Source: Lachnoanaerobaculum saburreum DSM 3986 (GTDB taxonomy: Bacteria > Bacillota > Clostridia > Lachnospirales > Lachnospiraceae). From it: a DNA stretch of 64,000 bases. This document shows, piece after piece, positions 52,423-60,358 of the stretch. The DNA lies in the NCBI RefSeq assembly GCF_000185385.1, contig NZ_GL622296.1, forward strand, positions 30,216 through 94,215, read 5' to 3'. Position 1 is the first letter of the stretch. Each line of letters opens with the position of its first letter. Under the pieces are notes generated by a model. It was not told where the DNA came from. It ran no database searches and saw only the letters and a list, made by a program, of their open reading frames with translations. A program made the translations under genes and the position numbers.

Positions 52423-53853
52423 CTATAACTCAACTACTGTTAAATCATCACTGTCTGTTGTTCTTGTAGCTATAAATTGCAACTCCTTATCCTTGCATTT
52501 CTTATAAAGTCTTTCTCTAAGTTCTGTAGCCATCTTTTCGACTCCATCAATCAATATGATTTGCAGACCGTTAGGCTTCTGAATTGCCACATCTATACAT
52601 AGATCCAGCTTTTCACCTTCTGAAAGATTGCTGATTGGAAGTCCATTTATAAGCGGAACTCCATCTTTTACGCTTAGGCCTTGCACAGGAATATTGGATG
52701 TTTGCAATATTTCTCCCGGTAAAGTTCTTGCTTTAGTGATTTTCTGTGTCAGCTCTTCGCTTTCCTGTTGAAGATCTTCAACTTCACTTTGCAAGCTTTC
52801 CATCCTACGATACTCATTGATATGTCCTTTCATTTCTTCAATGTGCTCTGCTTGCTTGCTAAGTTCGTCCACGCTTTTTATTTCCTGACTCGCTAATTCT
52901 TCATACTCTGCCAAATTCGCTGTTAATTTGGCCACATTGGCTTTATATTTCTCTTCCTCAAGTGCAATCTTATCTTGTTTTTTCTCTGAAAGTGTTGACA
53001 GCTCCTGTCTATATGCCTTAATCTGCTCTTCAAGCTGTACTATAGACTTCCCAATACTGCTTTCACGGTTTGCAGTTTCACGCTCGATAGCTGTAATTGC
53101 AATCTCCTTTTCTGCCTGTAATCCTCTGATCTTATTATCTGAACTTTGAATAAATGCCTTTGCTTTTTCAATTAAGCCATTCTGATGTCTTATAGTCTCT
53201 ATTTTCCTATAAAGCTCACCTGCGCTTGCATTTTCCCATTCATCCACCATGTACCCCGCAGGGATTGAACTTGCAATTTCTTCAATAAATGCATTTTTAT
53301 TCCTTATATCTCTATTAACATCCTGTCTTCTTTGAAAGTACTTTCCTTTTTCAGATTGAATATCATCCAAAATTGCCAGTATGTTTTGATCATACGACAC
53401 CCAATCCGGTATCTCTCCAAACCAATCTCTAATTGTGTTCATATCCCAAGCAAATTCAATTAAGTCTAAAATCATTGCATTTTGCTTCTTTTTGTCCATT
53501 CCTGCAAACTCAACCGGATTAAGCTGTAAAGGTGTAAATATATCTCTAAGGAAGCTTTCAGGACTTGGCACTTCCTTACCATTGCTTTTAACTGATTTGT
53601 AACTTGTCTGTGTCAAACGTTCTCTTCTGTCAATCCTTAAACCGTTATCAGTCTCAATGAGTATCTCTCCCTCGTTTTCTCCGTTTCTTACTATGTAATC
53701 TCTACTTGACTTATTTGTCAGAGCATAACGAATTGCATCAATTACAGAAGTCTTTCCTACTCCATTCTTGCCTGACAGCTCTACAGATTTTCCATCAGCC
53801 TCATACTCTTTTATGCCAAATAAATTCTTAATCTTAATCTTTGTAACTCTCAT
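52423..53853 (-). CDS. Rad50/SMC-like AAA ATPase
   Basis: 476 residues after AGAAGGAG. N-terminal Walker A in VELSGKNGVGKTSVIDAIRY, a long central coiled coil (about 180-385), signature LPISNLSEGEKLDLCIDVAI and Walker B IILIDGVEKM. It probably helps end processing in phage recombination. Confidence 0.85.
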   Translation of the reverse strand: MRVTKIKIKNLFGIKEYEADGKSVELSGKNGVGKTSVIDAIRYALTNKSSRDYIVRNGENEGEILIETDNGLRIDRRERLTQTSYKSVKSNGKEVPSPESFLRDIFTPLQLNPVEFAGMDKKKQNAMILDLIEFAWDMNTIRDWFGEIPDWVSYDQNILAILDDIQSEKGKYFQRRQDVNRDIRNKNAFIEEIASSIPAGYMVDEWENASAGELYRKIETIRHQNGLIEKAKAFIQSSDNKIRGLQAEKEIAITAIERETANRESSIGKSIVQLEEQIKAYRQELSTLSEKKQDKIALEEEKYKANVAKLTANLAEYEELASQEIKSVDELSKQAEHIEEMKGHINEYRRMESLQSEVEDLQQESEELTQKITKARTLPGEILQTSNIPVQGLSVKDGVPLINGLPISNLSEGEKLDLCIDVAIQKPNGLQIILIDGVEKMATELRERLYKKCKDKELQFIATRTTDSDDLTVVEL

Positions 53854-53870
53854 ATTTTTCTCCTTCTCTA

Positions 53871-54101
53871 TTAAAAAATCGCTATCGCTAATATAGCCAA
53901 ATTAAATATCGTAAGCCCTATCATTCCACACCAGAATGCCCTCTCAATGCCGTCAAGCGTGTACTCCAGCTCCTCAATTCTTTCCTTTAAAACCTGCACT
54001 TGCTTGCCGTGCCTACCCTCAAGGGTCTCTATTCTTCTTTCAATTTTTTTATCGGACCACACATCCGGCACAATTACTTTTTCTTCTGCTACCTTAGACA
54101 T
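53871..54101 (-). CDS. coiled-coil protein with C-terminal membrane helix
   Basis: 76 residues from ATG after AAAGGAAG. SDKKIERRIETLEGRHGKQV, QVLKERIEELEYTLDGIERA then the hydrophobic end WCGMIGLTIFNLAILAIAIF. Tail-anchored. Function not known. Confidence 0.7.
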   Translation of the reverse strand: MSKVAEEKVIVPDVWSDKKIERRIETLEGRHGKQVQVLKERIEELEYTLDGIERAFWCGMIGLTIFNLAILAIAIF

Positions 54102-54142
54102 ATTCTTCTTCCTTTCAGTCCATCTCTTATTATGCTCTACCA

Positions 54143-54880
54143 TCATATGTGCTTCCTCGCATGCGCCAGTGCCTCTTCTTTTGATATCCAGAAGTACAAA
54201 TCTGTAGAGCTTACCTTGAATCGGTCTACTTCGTAGTCGTTATCTCGCACAACATCATTCTCAGTTAAGATGTAATTTCTGTTTTTTAAAGTAACCTCAA
54301 TCGGATCATAGCCATCTTTCAATCTTTCTATAGATTCTATATACAGTATTTCCGCTCTACATTTTCTTGTTGTTCCCGAACTTCTCTGAGCCCATGTAGG
54401 AATAGATACTTCAACCAAGCACTCATTTCCTTCTTCATCTTCTCCAATAGTCCATCCTATAAAGCTGTCATGTGTCGGACACACAGGAAAAACGCCCACT
54501 GTATTATCAAATTCAGCTGCAATGATGTTCGTGTCCTGAAGGTTTGCTTCAGTTAAATTTGCCTGTGCGAATGACGCGCAGTCCAGATCCGCACCCTCAA
54601 AGCTTGCTTCTGTCAAGTTTGCAGATAAAAATACAGTATCTTTGCAGTTCGTCTCATTAAAGTTTGCTGACCATGCATTAACACATGAGAAGTCCGCATT
54701 CTTTAAATTTGCGCCCTCAAAATTTGTACTGACAAGAACTGTATCTATAAAGCAAGCACCCTCAAGGTCTGCATTGCTAAAATTTGCCCCTGATAAGTTC
54801 TGACCTTTGAAGCTCCATCCTCTCAGGTCCATATTTGTGAAATCTTCTTTTAAAGCCTCTTTTAATTCTTCCTGTTTCAT
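54143..54880 (-). CDS. pentapeptide-repeat protein with DUF5758-like end
   Basis: 245 residues. Residues ~15-135 are A(D/N)LxX repeats (NLSGANFSNADLEGACF ... NLTEANLQDTNIIAAEF) forming a right-handed quadrilateral helix. The C-terminal ~110 residues (HDSFIGWTIGEDEEGNECLV, SSTDLYFWISKEEALAHARK) match DUF5758. Pentapeptide proteins can mimic DNA; a role for this one is not known. Confidence 0.85.
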   Translation of the reverse strand: MKQEELKEALKEDFTNMDLRGWSFKGQNLSGANFSNADLEGACFIDTVLVSTNFEGANLKNADFSCVNAWSANFNETNCKDTVFLSANLTEASFEGADLDCASFAQANLTEANLQDTNIIAAEFDNTVGVFPVCPTHDSFIGWTIGEDEEGNECLVEVSIPTWAQRSSGTTRKCRAEILYIESIERLKDGYDPIEVTLKNRNYILTENDVVRDNDYEVDRFKVSSTDLYFWISKEEALAHARKHI

Positions 54881-54889
54881 ATTGCCTCC

Positions 54890-55159
54890 TTAAATGTATT
54901 TATCCAATTCTTTTTCTATCGTATTCAATTTGTACGAATTCATAATCGGGTAATCGTATTCAATGTCTAAATTATCATAGTAGAAATTCATGCTCTTACA
55001 CTTTTTGTTCATATTCCAGTTTGGAACATGTATACTAACATCAACCTGACTTGTGTGCGGATGCCAGTCAAAAAACACTTCTGCTCTTCCTTTTTTGTTT
55101 ACCTCTATACACTTATCAAAAATTCTTTTTATTGCTTCAATCTGGTTCTCAGTCATCAT
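54890..55159 (-). CDS. small early protein, unknown
   Basis: 89 residues from ATG (MMTENQIEAIKRIFDKC); the site is weak. GRAEVFFDWHPHTSQVDVSI and LDIEYDYPIMNSYKLNTIEK. Mixed alpha/beta. No family recognised. Confidence 0.6.
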   Translation of the reverse strand: MMTENQIEAIKRIFDKCIEVNKKGRAEVFFDWHPHTSQVDVSIHVPNWNMNKKCKSMNFYYDNLDIEYDYPIMNSYKLNTIEKELDKYI

Positions 55160-55161
55160 AT

Positions 55162-55431
55162 TTACACCACATCCCTTACCATCTTCCACCCTGCACCTCT
55201 TGCAGGTCGTCTTCTTTGACTTGCAAACTCAGCCGTCTGCATTTTTATCCTCTTTGCTATCCACTTATCAAAACCAGCTGTGTCGAATATTATCGTTGAA
55301 TTTGTTTTTGATGGATCCACTTTTGTAGCGAAATCCTGTTTCGGGTCTCTATAAGCTTCCATAAGCAAAGGTTGTGGAAAACCTAAACTTTTAAGCTCTG
55401 ACATTTTCATTATTTTTCTTGGATACTCCAT
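55162..55431 (-). CDS. small DNA-binding-like protein
   Basis: 89 residues: MKMSELKSLGFPQPLLMEAY resembles the first helix-turn-helix of excisionase-like proteins, and TIIFDTAGFDKWIAKRIKMQ fits the following wing and helix. Possibly regulatory. It is not next to the integrase, so a directionality role is uncertain. Confidence 0.6.
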   Translation of the reverse strand: MEYPRKIMKMSELKSLGFPQPLLMEAYRDPKQDFATKVDPSKTNSTIIFDTAGFDKWIAKRIKMQTAEFASQRRRPARGAGWKMVRDVV

Positions 55432-55440
55432 AATTTTCTC

Positions 55441-55824
55441 CTAATCTATCGCATACTTATCCCAAGTACTTTCGTCAAAGAAATCTTTGCCCATTCGGAA
55501 GAGCTTTGTCTGTATTGACCCCGGACTATGAGGAACTCTAAGTGCCGCTTCTTTGAATCCTCCATTTTTCATTATTTCTTTGACAAGTCTAAGCTCGGTC
55601 TTTTTCCAAGGCGACCCTTGAGATGCATAATTCTTCCAAGTATCACTGTCATACAAATCGGCACCCATATTTCCAATCTTTTTAAATATAGATGAGTTGT
55701 TACGATTCAGCCTCTCTGCAATCTCTACAATTCTAACGCCGTTTGCCTTAAGCTCTGACAGTGTTGCTATTTCTTCTAAGGTCCAGCCCCTACGTGTCTT
55801 GTAATCCTTTTCTTCTTTTTTCAT
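55441..55824 (-). CDS. Myb/SANT-like helix-turn-helix protein
   Basis: 127 residues with two similar helical units: RRGWTLEEIATLSELKANGV and SPWKKTELRLVKEIMKNGGF, each with a tryptophan at the start, each followed by IFKKIGNMG or IQTKLFRMG. Looks like a duplicated HTH that binds DNA. Coupled (ATGA) to the gene upstream. Confidence 0.7.
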   Translation of the reverse strand: MKKEEKDYKTRRGWTLEEIATLSELKANGVRIVEIAERLNRNNSSIFKKIGNMGADLYDSDTWKNYASQGSPWKKTELRLVKEIMKNGGFKEAALRVPHSPGSIQTKLFRMGKDFFDESTWDKYAID

Positions 55825-56000
55825 AGTCTTCTTCTCTTCTTTGAAAAACTCCTCACTTTGACATTTTGTATAATCCTTATAGCCTCTTCTAATGCCTTTA
55901 CATCCTTACGCCAAACACAATTCTCATCCCTGCGATCTATCATGCTGTGGCAATGTTCCCAAAGGTCATTAAGCTGACTTATCACCTCTTCTTTTTTCAT
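55821..56000 (-). CDS. 59-residue early protein
   Basis: MKKEEVISQLNDLWEHCHSM, IDRRDENCVWRKDVKALEEA, IRIIQNVKVRSFSKKRRRL. Helical, basic end. Stop overlaps the next ATG (ATGA). The pattern LNDLWEHCHSM ... VWRKDVKALEEAI is common in small clostridial phage proteins. Confidence 0.75.
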   Translation of the reverse strand: MKKEEVISQLNDLWEHCHSMIDRRDENCVWRKDVKALEEAIRIIQNVKVRSFSKKRRRL

Positions 56001-56012
56001 AGTCTTCTTCTA

Positions 56013-56171
56013 TCACTGGATAATTATCCTATCCTTAATCTCTCTTTCTGTTTCCTTAAGCATTGCATTTAAAATCGCAAGAGGCACTTTATATTTTTTG
56101 ATTACCTCTATCAACTCTTCAATGCACGGCTCTGTATCAAAAGAGCCTCCATCCTTTGTTAGATACTTCAT
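56013..56171 (-). CDS. 52-residue early protein
   Basis: MKYLTKDGGSFDTEPCIEEL, IEVIKKYKVPLAILNAMLKE, TEREIKDRIIIQ. Start overlaps the stop of the 56168 gene (ATGA). Function unknown. Confidence 0.7.
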   Translation of the reverse strand: MKYLTKDGGSFDTEPCIEELIEVIKKYKVPLAILNAMLKETEREIKDRIIIQ

Positions 56172-56392
56172 GTTTTACTCCTATTTAACCGGGACGCTCC
56201 CCATAAATAACTCCCAAATTGTGACTGAATAAGTCTGCCAACTTGTTCAGTGTCTGAGAGTTTGAGTTCCGGCTCAAGCTCTTTTAATTTGCCCTGAAAC
56301 ATCCTGTCCATACCTACCTTTAACATCTGCCAATCTCTGTAGGAAATCCCTTTCAAGGCTTCTGCATATTTAATCGCATTCTCTGTTTTCAT
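56168..56392 (-). CDS. 74-residue early protein
   Basis: MKTENAIKYAEALKGISYRD, WQMLKVGMDRMFQGKLKELE, QVGRLIQSQFGSYLWGASRL. Probably helical. Coupled to the downstream small gene. Confidence 0.7.
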   Translation of the reverse strand: MKTENAIKYAEALKGISYRDWQMLKVGMDRMFQGKLKELEPELKLSDTEQVGRLIQSQFGSYLWGASRLNRSKT

Positions 56393-56403
56393 TCTTGTTC
56401 TCC

Positions 56404-56628
56404 TTAAAGTATAAATTCAATATCTCTAGCACCTTTTCTCTGCTTAAGTTCTCTAATCAGCTCTTCATTCGAAAATTTGTCTAAACCTTTATCTTCGCAA
56501 TTTATAAGTTCTACCAACTCATGTGCCACTATTGAAACTTGTTCGGCTGTTCCCTCTTTAGTTAAACGCTCAATGTATCTAAGCAGTATCTTTTCTAAGG
56601 CTTCTTTGCTACTTTCTTTTTCATTCAT
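56404..56628 (-). CDS. 74-residue early protein, first of lytic operon
   Basis: MNEKESSKEALEKILLRYIE, RLTKEGTAEQVSIVAHELVE, LINCEDKGLDKFSNEELIRE. Acidic and helical. It is the first gene of the minus-strand cluster that runs to 53871. The promoter should lie in 56629-56724. Confidence 0.65.
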   Translation of the reverse strand: MNEKESSKEALEKILLRYIERLTKEGTAEQVSIVAHELVELINCEDKGLDKFSNEELIRELKQRKGARDIEFIL

Positions 56629-56724
56629 GTTTATATATCCTCCTATTTACTTTCCCTCTAATCTCTCCTACAATCTACTTACAGGCTCTGCCAAGCCGAG
56701 TACTTAGAAAGGAGGGACTAGTTA

Positions 56725-56931
56725 ATGAATATGATTTCTGTATCATCCTCAAACCTAGACGCCGTAGGGTATGAAAAAGGCACTTTATATGTACGCTTTA
56801 AAAATGGCTCCTTGTACAGCTATTCCGGTGTTCCTGAATATGTTTATAACGAACTCGTGAATGCATCTTCTAAAGGTAGCTATTTAGCCACCTATGTAAA
56901 AGGGCACTACCCATACAGCAAAATAGGTTAA
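56725..56931 (+). CDS. KTSC-domain protein
   Basis: 68 residues after AAGGAGG. SVSSSNLDAVGYEKGTLYVR, FKNGSLYSYSGVPEYVYNEL, ending with a short KGHYPYSKIG. The KTSC domain is a small strand-helix unit of unknown role, at times fused to lysyl-tRNA synthetase. It is the only plus-strand gene in this area; its end overlaps the 56928 gene tail to tail. Confidence 0.85.
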   Translation: MNMISVSSSNLDAVGYEKGTLYVRFKNGSLYSYSGVPEYVYNELVNASSKGSYLATYVKGHYPYSKIG

Positions 56932-57071
56932 TCAACGACTACCAAAACAACAGCAGGACCGTTTACCGATACCGACATATCTTTATGCGGTTCTGCAATT
57001 TTAACTTCTACACCTTCCCTCTTTTTGAGTTCTTCTACCAACTCACAAGTGTTAATATCTTTTAATTCCAT
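56928..57071 (-). CDS. 47-residue phage protein (BOW99_gp33-like)
   Basis: MELKDINTCELVEELKKREG, VEVKIAEPHKDMSVSVNGPA, VVLVVVD. The first helix and the GPAVVLVV strand are typical of a common small phage family. Coupled position directly after the antirepressor. Confidence 0.7.
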   Translation of the reverse strand: MELKDINTCELVEELKKREGVEVKIAEPHKDMSVSVNGPAVVLVVVD

Positions 57072-57079
57072 GTTCTCTC

Positions 57080-57697
57080 CTACCCTACCTTTTCTTCACT
57101 TTTCTTATAAATCGTATCGCTTACTGATACATCTAAGCCGTACTTGTCTTTGACCGTCATCAACTCCACTGTATCCACAAGTATCGGCTCTCTATCCTTT
57201 AACATCTCCAGAGCCATATCCGCTTTCTTTACCATCTTTGGATATCCATGCTTCAGTGATACAGCCTTATTTGCTATCGTATTAGCCTTGATATAATCAA
57301 CCCTTGCAGGCTTTTTAAGTCCTTCCTGAAGCTTTTTCATCATTTCCTTTTGATGTTCTTTATCAAGCATTCGGAATATCTCAAAGCCCTCATATCCTGA
57401 TGCTTCACGGAGACCCTTAATTACTTCATAAACAAAGTCTTGAAATTCTTCAGCTTCAGGCTTATTGCTCCTCATAATTAGGCGATAAATACCTTTTTCA
57501 TTTAGGATAGTCACATTTTGTATTCCACTCGGGGTACTAACTTTGTGAGTACCCTTATATTTAGTCTTCATTTTCTTTAAAGCATTGTTTGCATCTCTAT
57601 GCCCTAAAGCATTTGCTATATCTGTAGCCACCGCCCACCATTCGCCATCTTTTTCTACAAATCTGATTTCGTGGTTGCACCACTTTTCTATTTTTAT
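57080..57697 (-). CDS. BRO-N antirepressor-like protein, apparent AUA start
   Basis: About 205 residues. The BRO-N domain begins IKIEKWCNHEIRFVEKDGEW, WAVATDIANALGHRDANNAL, followed by NEKGIYRLIMRSNKPEAEEF and FVYEVIKGLREASGYEG. The C-terminal half is helical. The frame has no ATG at its true N-terminus: AGGAGG is followed 7 nt later by ATA, exactly where Met is expected. The next standard start (GTG 57631) lies inside BRO-N and has no site. BRO-type proteins counter phage repressors. Confidence 0.75.
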   Translation of the reverse strand: MKIEKWCNHEIRFVEKDGEWWAVATDIANALGHRDANNALKKMKTKYKGTHKVSTPSGIQNVTILNEKGIYRLIMRSNKPEAEEFQDFVYEVIKGLREASGYEGFEIFRMLDKEHQKEMMKKLQEGLKKPARVDYIKANTIANKAVSLKHGYPKMVKKADMALEMLKDREPILVDTVELMTVKDKYGLDVSVSDTIYKKSEEKVG

Positions 57698-57885
57698 AAA
57701 ATCACCTCCTAATTTTCTGTTTGTAAAAACAACTACTTCTGCCTACTTCTACTTATTTCAGTTTACTTTTTGCCACAATATATAGTTTATATTTTGCAAT
57801 TTTAATACTATATATTGTATATTTGCCCTTGACTTCCCTATTCCGTAGTAATATACTTAACCAAAATCTATGAAAGGAGGTGTCT

Positions 57886-58017
57886 ATGGCTAATAAAAAA
57901 ACTTCTAAAAGAGTTGCATCTACTGCATCTAAAATTCTTCGTGATAAAAGAACAAGCTCTGCTTCCAAATCTGTAGCTGGTTCTGCTTTATCACAAACAC
58001 CAAGTAAGAAAAAATAA
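57886..58017 (+). CDS. 43-residue basic phage protein
   Basis: MANKKTSKRVASTASKILRD, KRTSSASKSVAGSALSQTPS. AAAGGAGG before the start. Similar small Ala/Ser/Lys-rich proteins occur in many prophages. Role unknown. Confidence 0.7.
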   Translation: MANKKTSKRVASTASKILRDKRTSSASKSVAGSALSQTPSKKK

Positions 58018-58038
58018 TTGCTACTTTTGCTGCATAAC

Positions 58039-58260
58039 TCATTGGTTCTGAGCTGTGCAGCTCTTTTTAATTCTTATGTTCTCAATTGGAATCTGATAAA
58101 TCCCTACCAGTCTTTCAAGCTGAAATGCAGGGATTGCTACTTTTCCTTTTTCCCAATTCAGAATGGTTTGCTGTCCTACTTTCAACATTTTTGCTGCTTC
58201 CCTTTGGCTAAGCTCTGCATTTACTCTTGCGGCCGCCAAGGATATTTTTAAATCATTTAT
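58039..58260 (-). CDS. Xre-family HTH regulator (Cro-like), apparent AUA start
   Basis: 73 residues reading INDLKISLAAARVNAELSQR, EAAKMLKVGQQTILNWEKGK. The HTH is complete, and the ISLAAARVNAEL start matches Xre proteins that normally begin with Met at the ATA. The stretch GGAGGTGATTTTATAAA is the same as before the BRO gene. TTG (58239) is possible but has no site and would cut the first helix. It probably regulates early genes. Confidence 0.75.
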   Translation of the reverse strand: MNDLKISLAAARVNAELSQREAAKMLKVGQQTILNWEKGKVAIPAFQLERLVGIYQIPIENIRIKKSCTAQNQ

Positions 58261-58283
58261 AAAATCACCTCCCTTTTTTAAAT

Positions 58284-58298
58284 TCGCATATTATGCGA
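58284..58298. promoter_or_regulatory. operator-like palindrome 1
   Basis: TCGCATATTATGCGA, a perfect inverted repeat. It lies between two minus-strand regulator genes, in the leader of the Cro-like gene. Related to the two sites at 58525 and 58583. Confidence 0.6.
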
Positions 58299-58506
58299 CA
58301 AAATCAGCAAAAAAAATTGCATTTACATCTTCCATTGATAGATTTAGCGTTCTAGCTATTTTTTCAGCTTCGCTTATAGTCAGTGTATCGCCATTGGATG
58401 TAAGCTTCCTATACAGAGTTGTCTTATCTATACCAATGGAAGATGCTAATTGTGAGACATTAAGCCCATTCTCTACAATTTTTCCTTTTAGCTTATTAAC
58501 ATTCAT
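58291..58506 (-). CDS. small HTH regulator
   Basis: 71 residues after AAAGGAATAC. NVNKLKGKIVENGLNVSQLA, SSIGIDKTTLYRKLTSNGDT is an HTH of the Cro/C1 type that resembles small phage regulators. First gene on the minus side of the divergent control region, and so probably the Cro equivalent or a partner of it. Confidence 0.8.
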   Translation of the reverse strand: MNVNKLKGKIVENGLNVSQLASSIGIDKTTLYRKLTSNGDTLTISEAEKIARTLNLSMEDVNAIFFADFVA

Positions 58507-58524
58507 ATTTTGTATTCCTTTCTA

Positions 58525-58538
58525 TCGCATTTCTGCGA
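58525..58538. promoter_or_regulatory. operator-like palindrome 2
   Basis: TCGCATTTCTGCGA sits just downstream of the -10 of the minus promoter, where a bound repressor would block transcription. Confidence 0.6.
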
Positions 58539-58545
58539 CAAACTT

Positions 58546-58574
58546 ATAATAAATCTTTTTATAATTTTTGTCAA
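58546..58574 (-). promoter_or_regulatory. lytic (minus) promoter
   Basis: TTGACA (58574-58569), 17-bp spacer, TATTAT (58551-58546). Flanked by operator-like sites on both sides. Confidence 0.75.
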
Positions 58575-58582
58575 CACTATTT

Positions 58583-58597
58583 TTGCGTTAAATGCGA
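58583..58597. promoter_or_regulatory. operator-like palindrome 3
   Basis: TTGCGTTAAATGCGA, a weaker version of the TCGCA-N5-TGCGA site, between the divergent promoters. Confidence 0.5.
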
Positions 58598-58624
58598 TTT
58601 TTTTATTTTTTATATATTTAGTTG

Positions 58625-58653
58625 TTGCATATTTGCAAATAAAGTTATATAAT
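58625..58653 (+). promoter_or_regulatory. repressor promoter
   Basis: TTGCAT, 17-bp spacer, TATAAT, then about 30 bp to the repressor ATG. The spacer includes ATTTGCAAAT, a palindrome that could allow autoregulation. A relic copy is at 21677. Confidence 0.75.
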
Positions 58654-58683
58654 TACAATATCCTAATAAAAGGAGTTTTTAAG

Positions 58684-59325
58684 ATGACGATAGGTGAAAG
58701 AATAAAACAAAGACGAAGAGAGCTTGGCTTATCAGTCGATGAAGTGGCTGATAGACTTGGTAAAAATAGAGCAACTGTATACAGATATGAGAGTAACGAT
58801 ATTGAGAATTTTCCTGTAGGCACACTTGAGCCTATAGCCAAAATATTAGAAACAACTCCTGCTAAGCTTATGGGTTGGAATAGTAATGATAATTTGCCAA
58901 ATGGTAATCCCGAACCACATGAAAAGCCAAGAGGCGTAAAAATTCCCGTCCTCGGTGATGTAGCAGCCGGTATACCTATAGAAGCTATAGAGGATATAAT
59001 TGATTATGAGGAGATAGACGAAGATCTTGCAAGACGAGGGGAGTTCTTTGGACTTCGCATAAAAGGTAATTCCATGTCGCCACGAATACAGAATGGGGAT
59101 GTAGTAATTGTTAGAGTACAGCCAGATGCAGATTCAGGAGATATCGTAATTACTAAAGTCAATGGGTATGACGCTTGTTGTAAAAGACTACAAAAGCATG
59201 ATGACGGCATAAGCCTGATATCTTTAAACCCTGACTATGAACCTATGTTCTTTAGCAAAAAAGACATAATTGATTTGCCGGTAAATATCATAGGTAAAGT
59301 AGTGGAGCTTAGAGGAAAATTTTAA
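58684..59325 (+). CDS. LexA-like phage repressor (CI)
   Basis: 213 residues from ATG after AAAAGGAG; the longer frame upstream crosses the promoter. N-terminal HTH (TIGERIKQRRRELGLSVDEV, ADRLGKNRATVYRYE), a linker, then the S24 peptidase domain: a cleavage-type LGDVAAGIP, the catalytic Ser in IKGNSMSPRIQNGD and the Lys in SGDIVITKVNG. So it should be inactivated by RecA-stimulated self-cleavage. The last codons are copied downstream at 60311 and 2701. Confidence 0.92.
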   Translation: MTIGERIKQRRRELGLSVDEVADRLGKNRATVYRYESNDIENFPVGTLEPIAKILETTPAKLMGWNSNDNLPNGNPEPHEKPRGVKIPVLGDVAAGIPIEAIEDIIDYEEIDEDLARRGEFFGLRIKGNSMSPRIQNGDVVIVRVQPDADSGDIVITKVNGYDACCKRLQKHDDGISLISLNPDYEPMFFSKKDIIDLPVNIIGKVVELRGKF

Positions 59326-59351
59326 TAAAAAACGAGGGAGGCGTTTTAAAA

Positions 59352-60308
59352 ATGAGTTTTGAAGAACAATTACAGGAGTTCTCTAAAAAACTTGAACATG
59401 CTAAAAATATCAGAACTGAAGAAGCAACAAAAATGACTCTGATTTTGCCATTCTTTCAGCTTTTAGGATATGATGTTTTCAATCCGATAGAATTTGTTCC
59501 TGAGTATACAGCTGATGTAGGTACCAAAAGGGGCGAAAAAGTTGACTATGCCATTATGAAGGATGGACAACCCATTATATTGATAGAAGCAAAATATGTA
59601 GGCGAAAAATTGAAAAAGCATACATCTCAACTGTATAGATATTTTTCTGTTACTCCGGCTAAGTTTGCAATTTTAACCAATGGGAAAGTTTACAAATTTT
59701 ATAGTGACTTAGTAGAACCAAATAAGATGGACGAAAATCCTTTCCTTGAAGTAGATTTGTCAGATATTAAGCCGGCACAGTTAAACGAACTTCAAAAATT
59801 CTCAAAAGATGTATTTGATGTTGATTTAATACTTGGAGCAGCGTCAGAACTAAGATACATTGATGAATTTAAGTCTATCCTTCGCTATGAGTTCGAATAT
59901 CCAAGTGATGAATTAGTAAGGTTTTTTCTAAAAGATTTATATGAAGGTGTAAAAACCAAAAATGTTGTGGACAAGTATCGTCCTATACTACATAAAGCAA
60001 TGCAATTATACATTAACGGCGATACCGGCATAACTTTTAATTCATCACCTGAAGTTCCTTATTCAATTGAACAGTCTGACTGTTTAGACCCTATTTACTC
60101 TGATATCCTGCATAGGCTTGGATATGACATAGAAAATACCGAAAATGGTCAACATGTACTAAAGGATAATGAAATAGTTGCAAAAGCCTATCTCTACAAG
60201 CATAAAAAGCAAATTTTTATGAAGTCAAACAGTGGCATCTTCTTTAAGAGATATGTTTTATATAATCTAAGCCCTAACAGTTTCGGAAAACTCTTTAATA
60301 CAACATAA
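59352..60308 (+). CDS. HSDR_N-type restriction-like protein (cargo)
   Basis: 318 residues. The N-terminal ~160 residues fit the HSDR_N/COG4748 nuclease domain: TEEATKMTLILPFFQLLGYD, EYTADVGTKRGEKVDYAIMK, DGQPIILIEAKYVGEKL gives the PD-(D/E)XK pattern (D, then ExK). The rest is unrecognised and contains no motor or methylase motifs. It sits 27 bp behind the repressor in the same direction, so it is expressed in the lysogen, as a defence or exclusion gene would be. Copies of the repressor tail stand on both sides. Confidence 0.8.
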   Translation: MSFEEQLQEFSKKLEHAKNIRTEEATKMTLILPFFQLLGYDVFNPIEFVPEYTADVGTKRGEKVDYAIMKDGQPIILIEAKYVGEKLKKHTSQLYRYFSVTPAKFAILTNGKVYKFYSDLVEPNKMDENPFLEVDLSDIKPAQLNELQKFSKDVFDVDLILGAASELRYIDEFKSILRYEFEYPSDELVRFFLKDLYEGVKTKNVVDKYRPILHKAMQLYINGDTGITFNSSPEVPYSIEQSDCLDPIYSDILHRLGYDIENTENGQHVLKDNEIVAKAYLYKHKKQIFMKSNSGIFFKRYVLYNLSPNSFGKLFNTT

Positions 60309-60310
60309 TC

Positions 60311-60343
60311 GGTAAAGTCATGGAGCTTAGAGGGAAGTTTTAA
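60311..60343 (+). repeat. second copy of repressor 3' tail
   Basis: 33 bp matching 59293-59325 at 29 positions (GGTAAAGTCATGGAGCTTAG and on). It stands right behind the HSDR_N-like gene, and so marks one border of that cargo. Confidence 0.75.
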
Positions 60344-60358
60344 ATTTTATAGGAGAGT

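Noticed and set aside
57595..57697. Frameshift in the BRO-type gene
   Set aside because: On recounting the bases, the frame is open from the ATA at 57697 through the whole domain; only the start codon is unusual.
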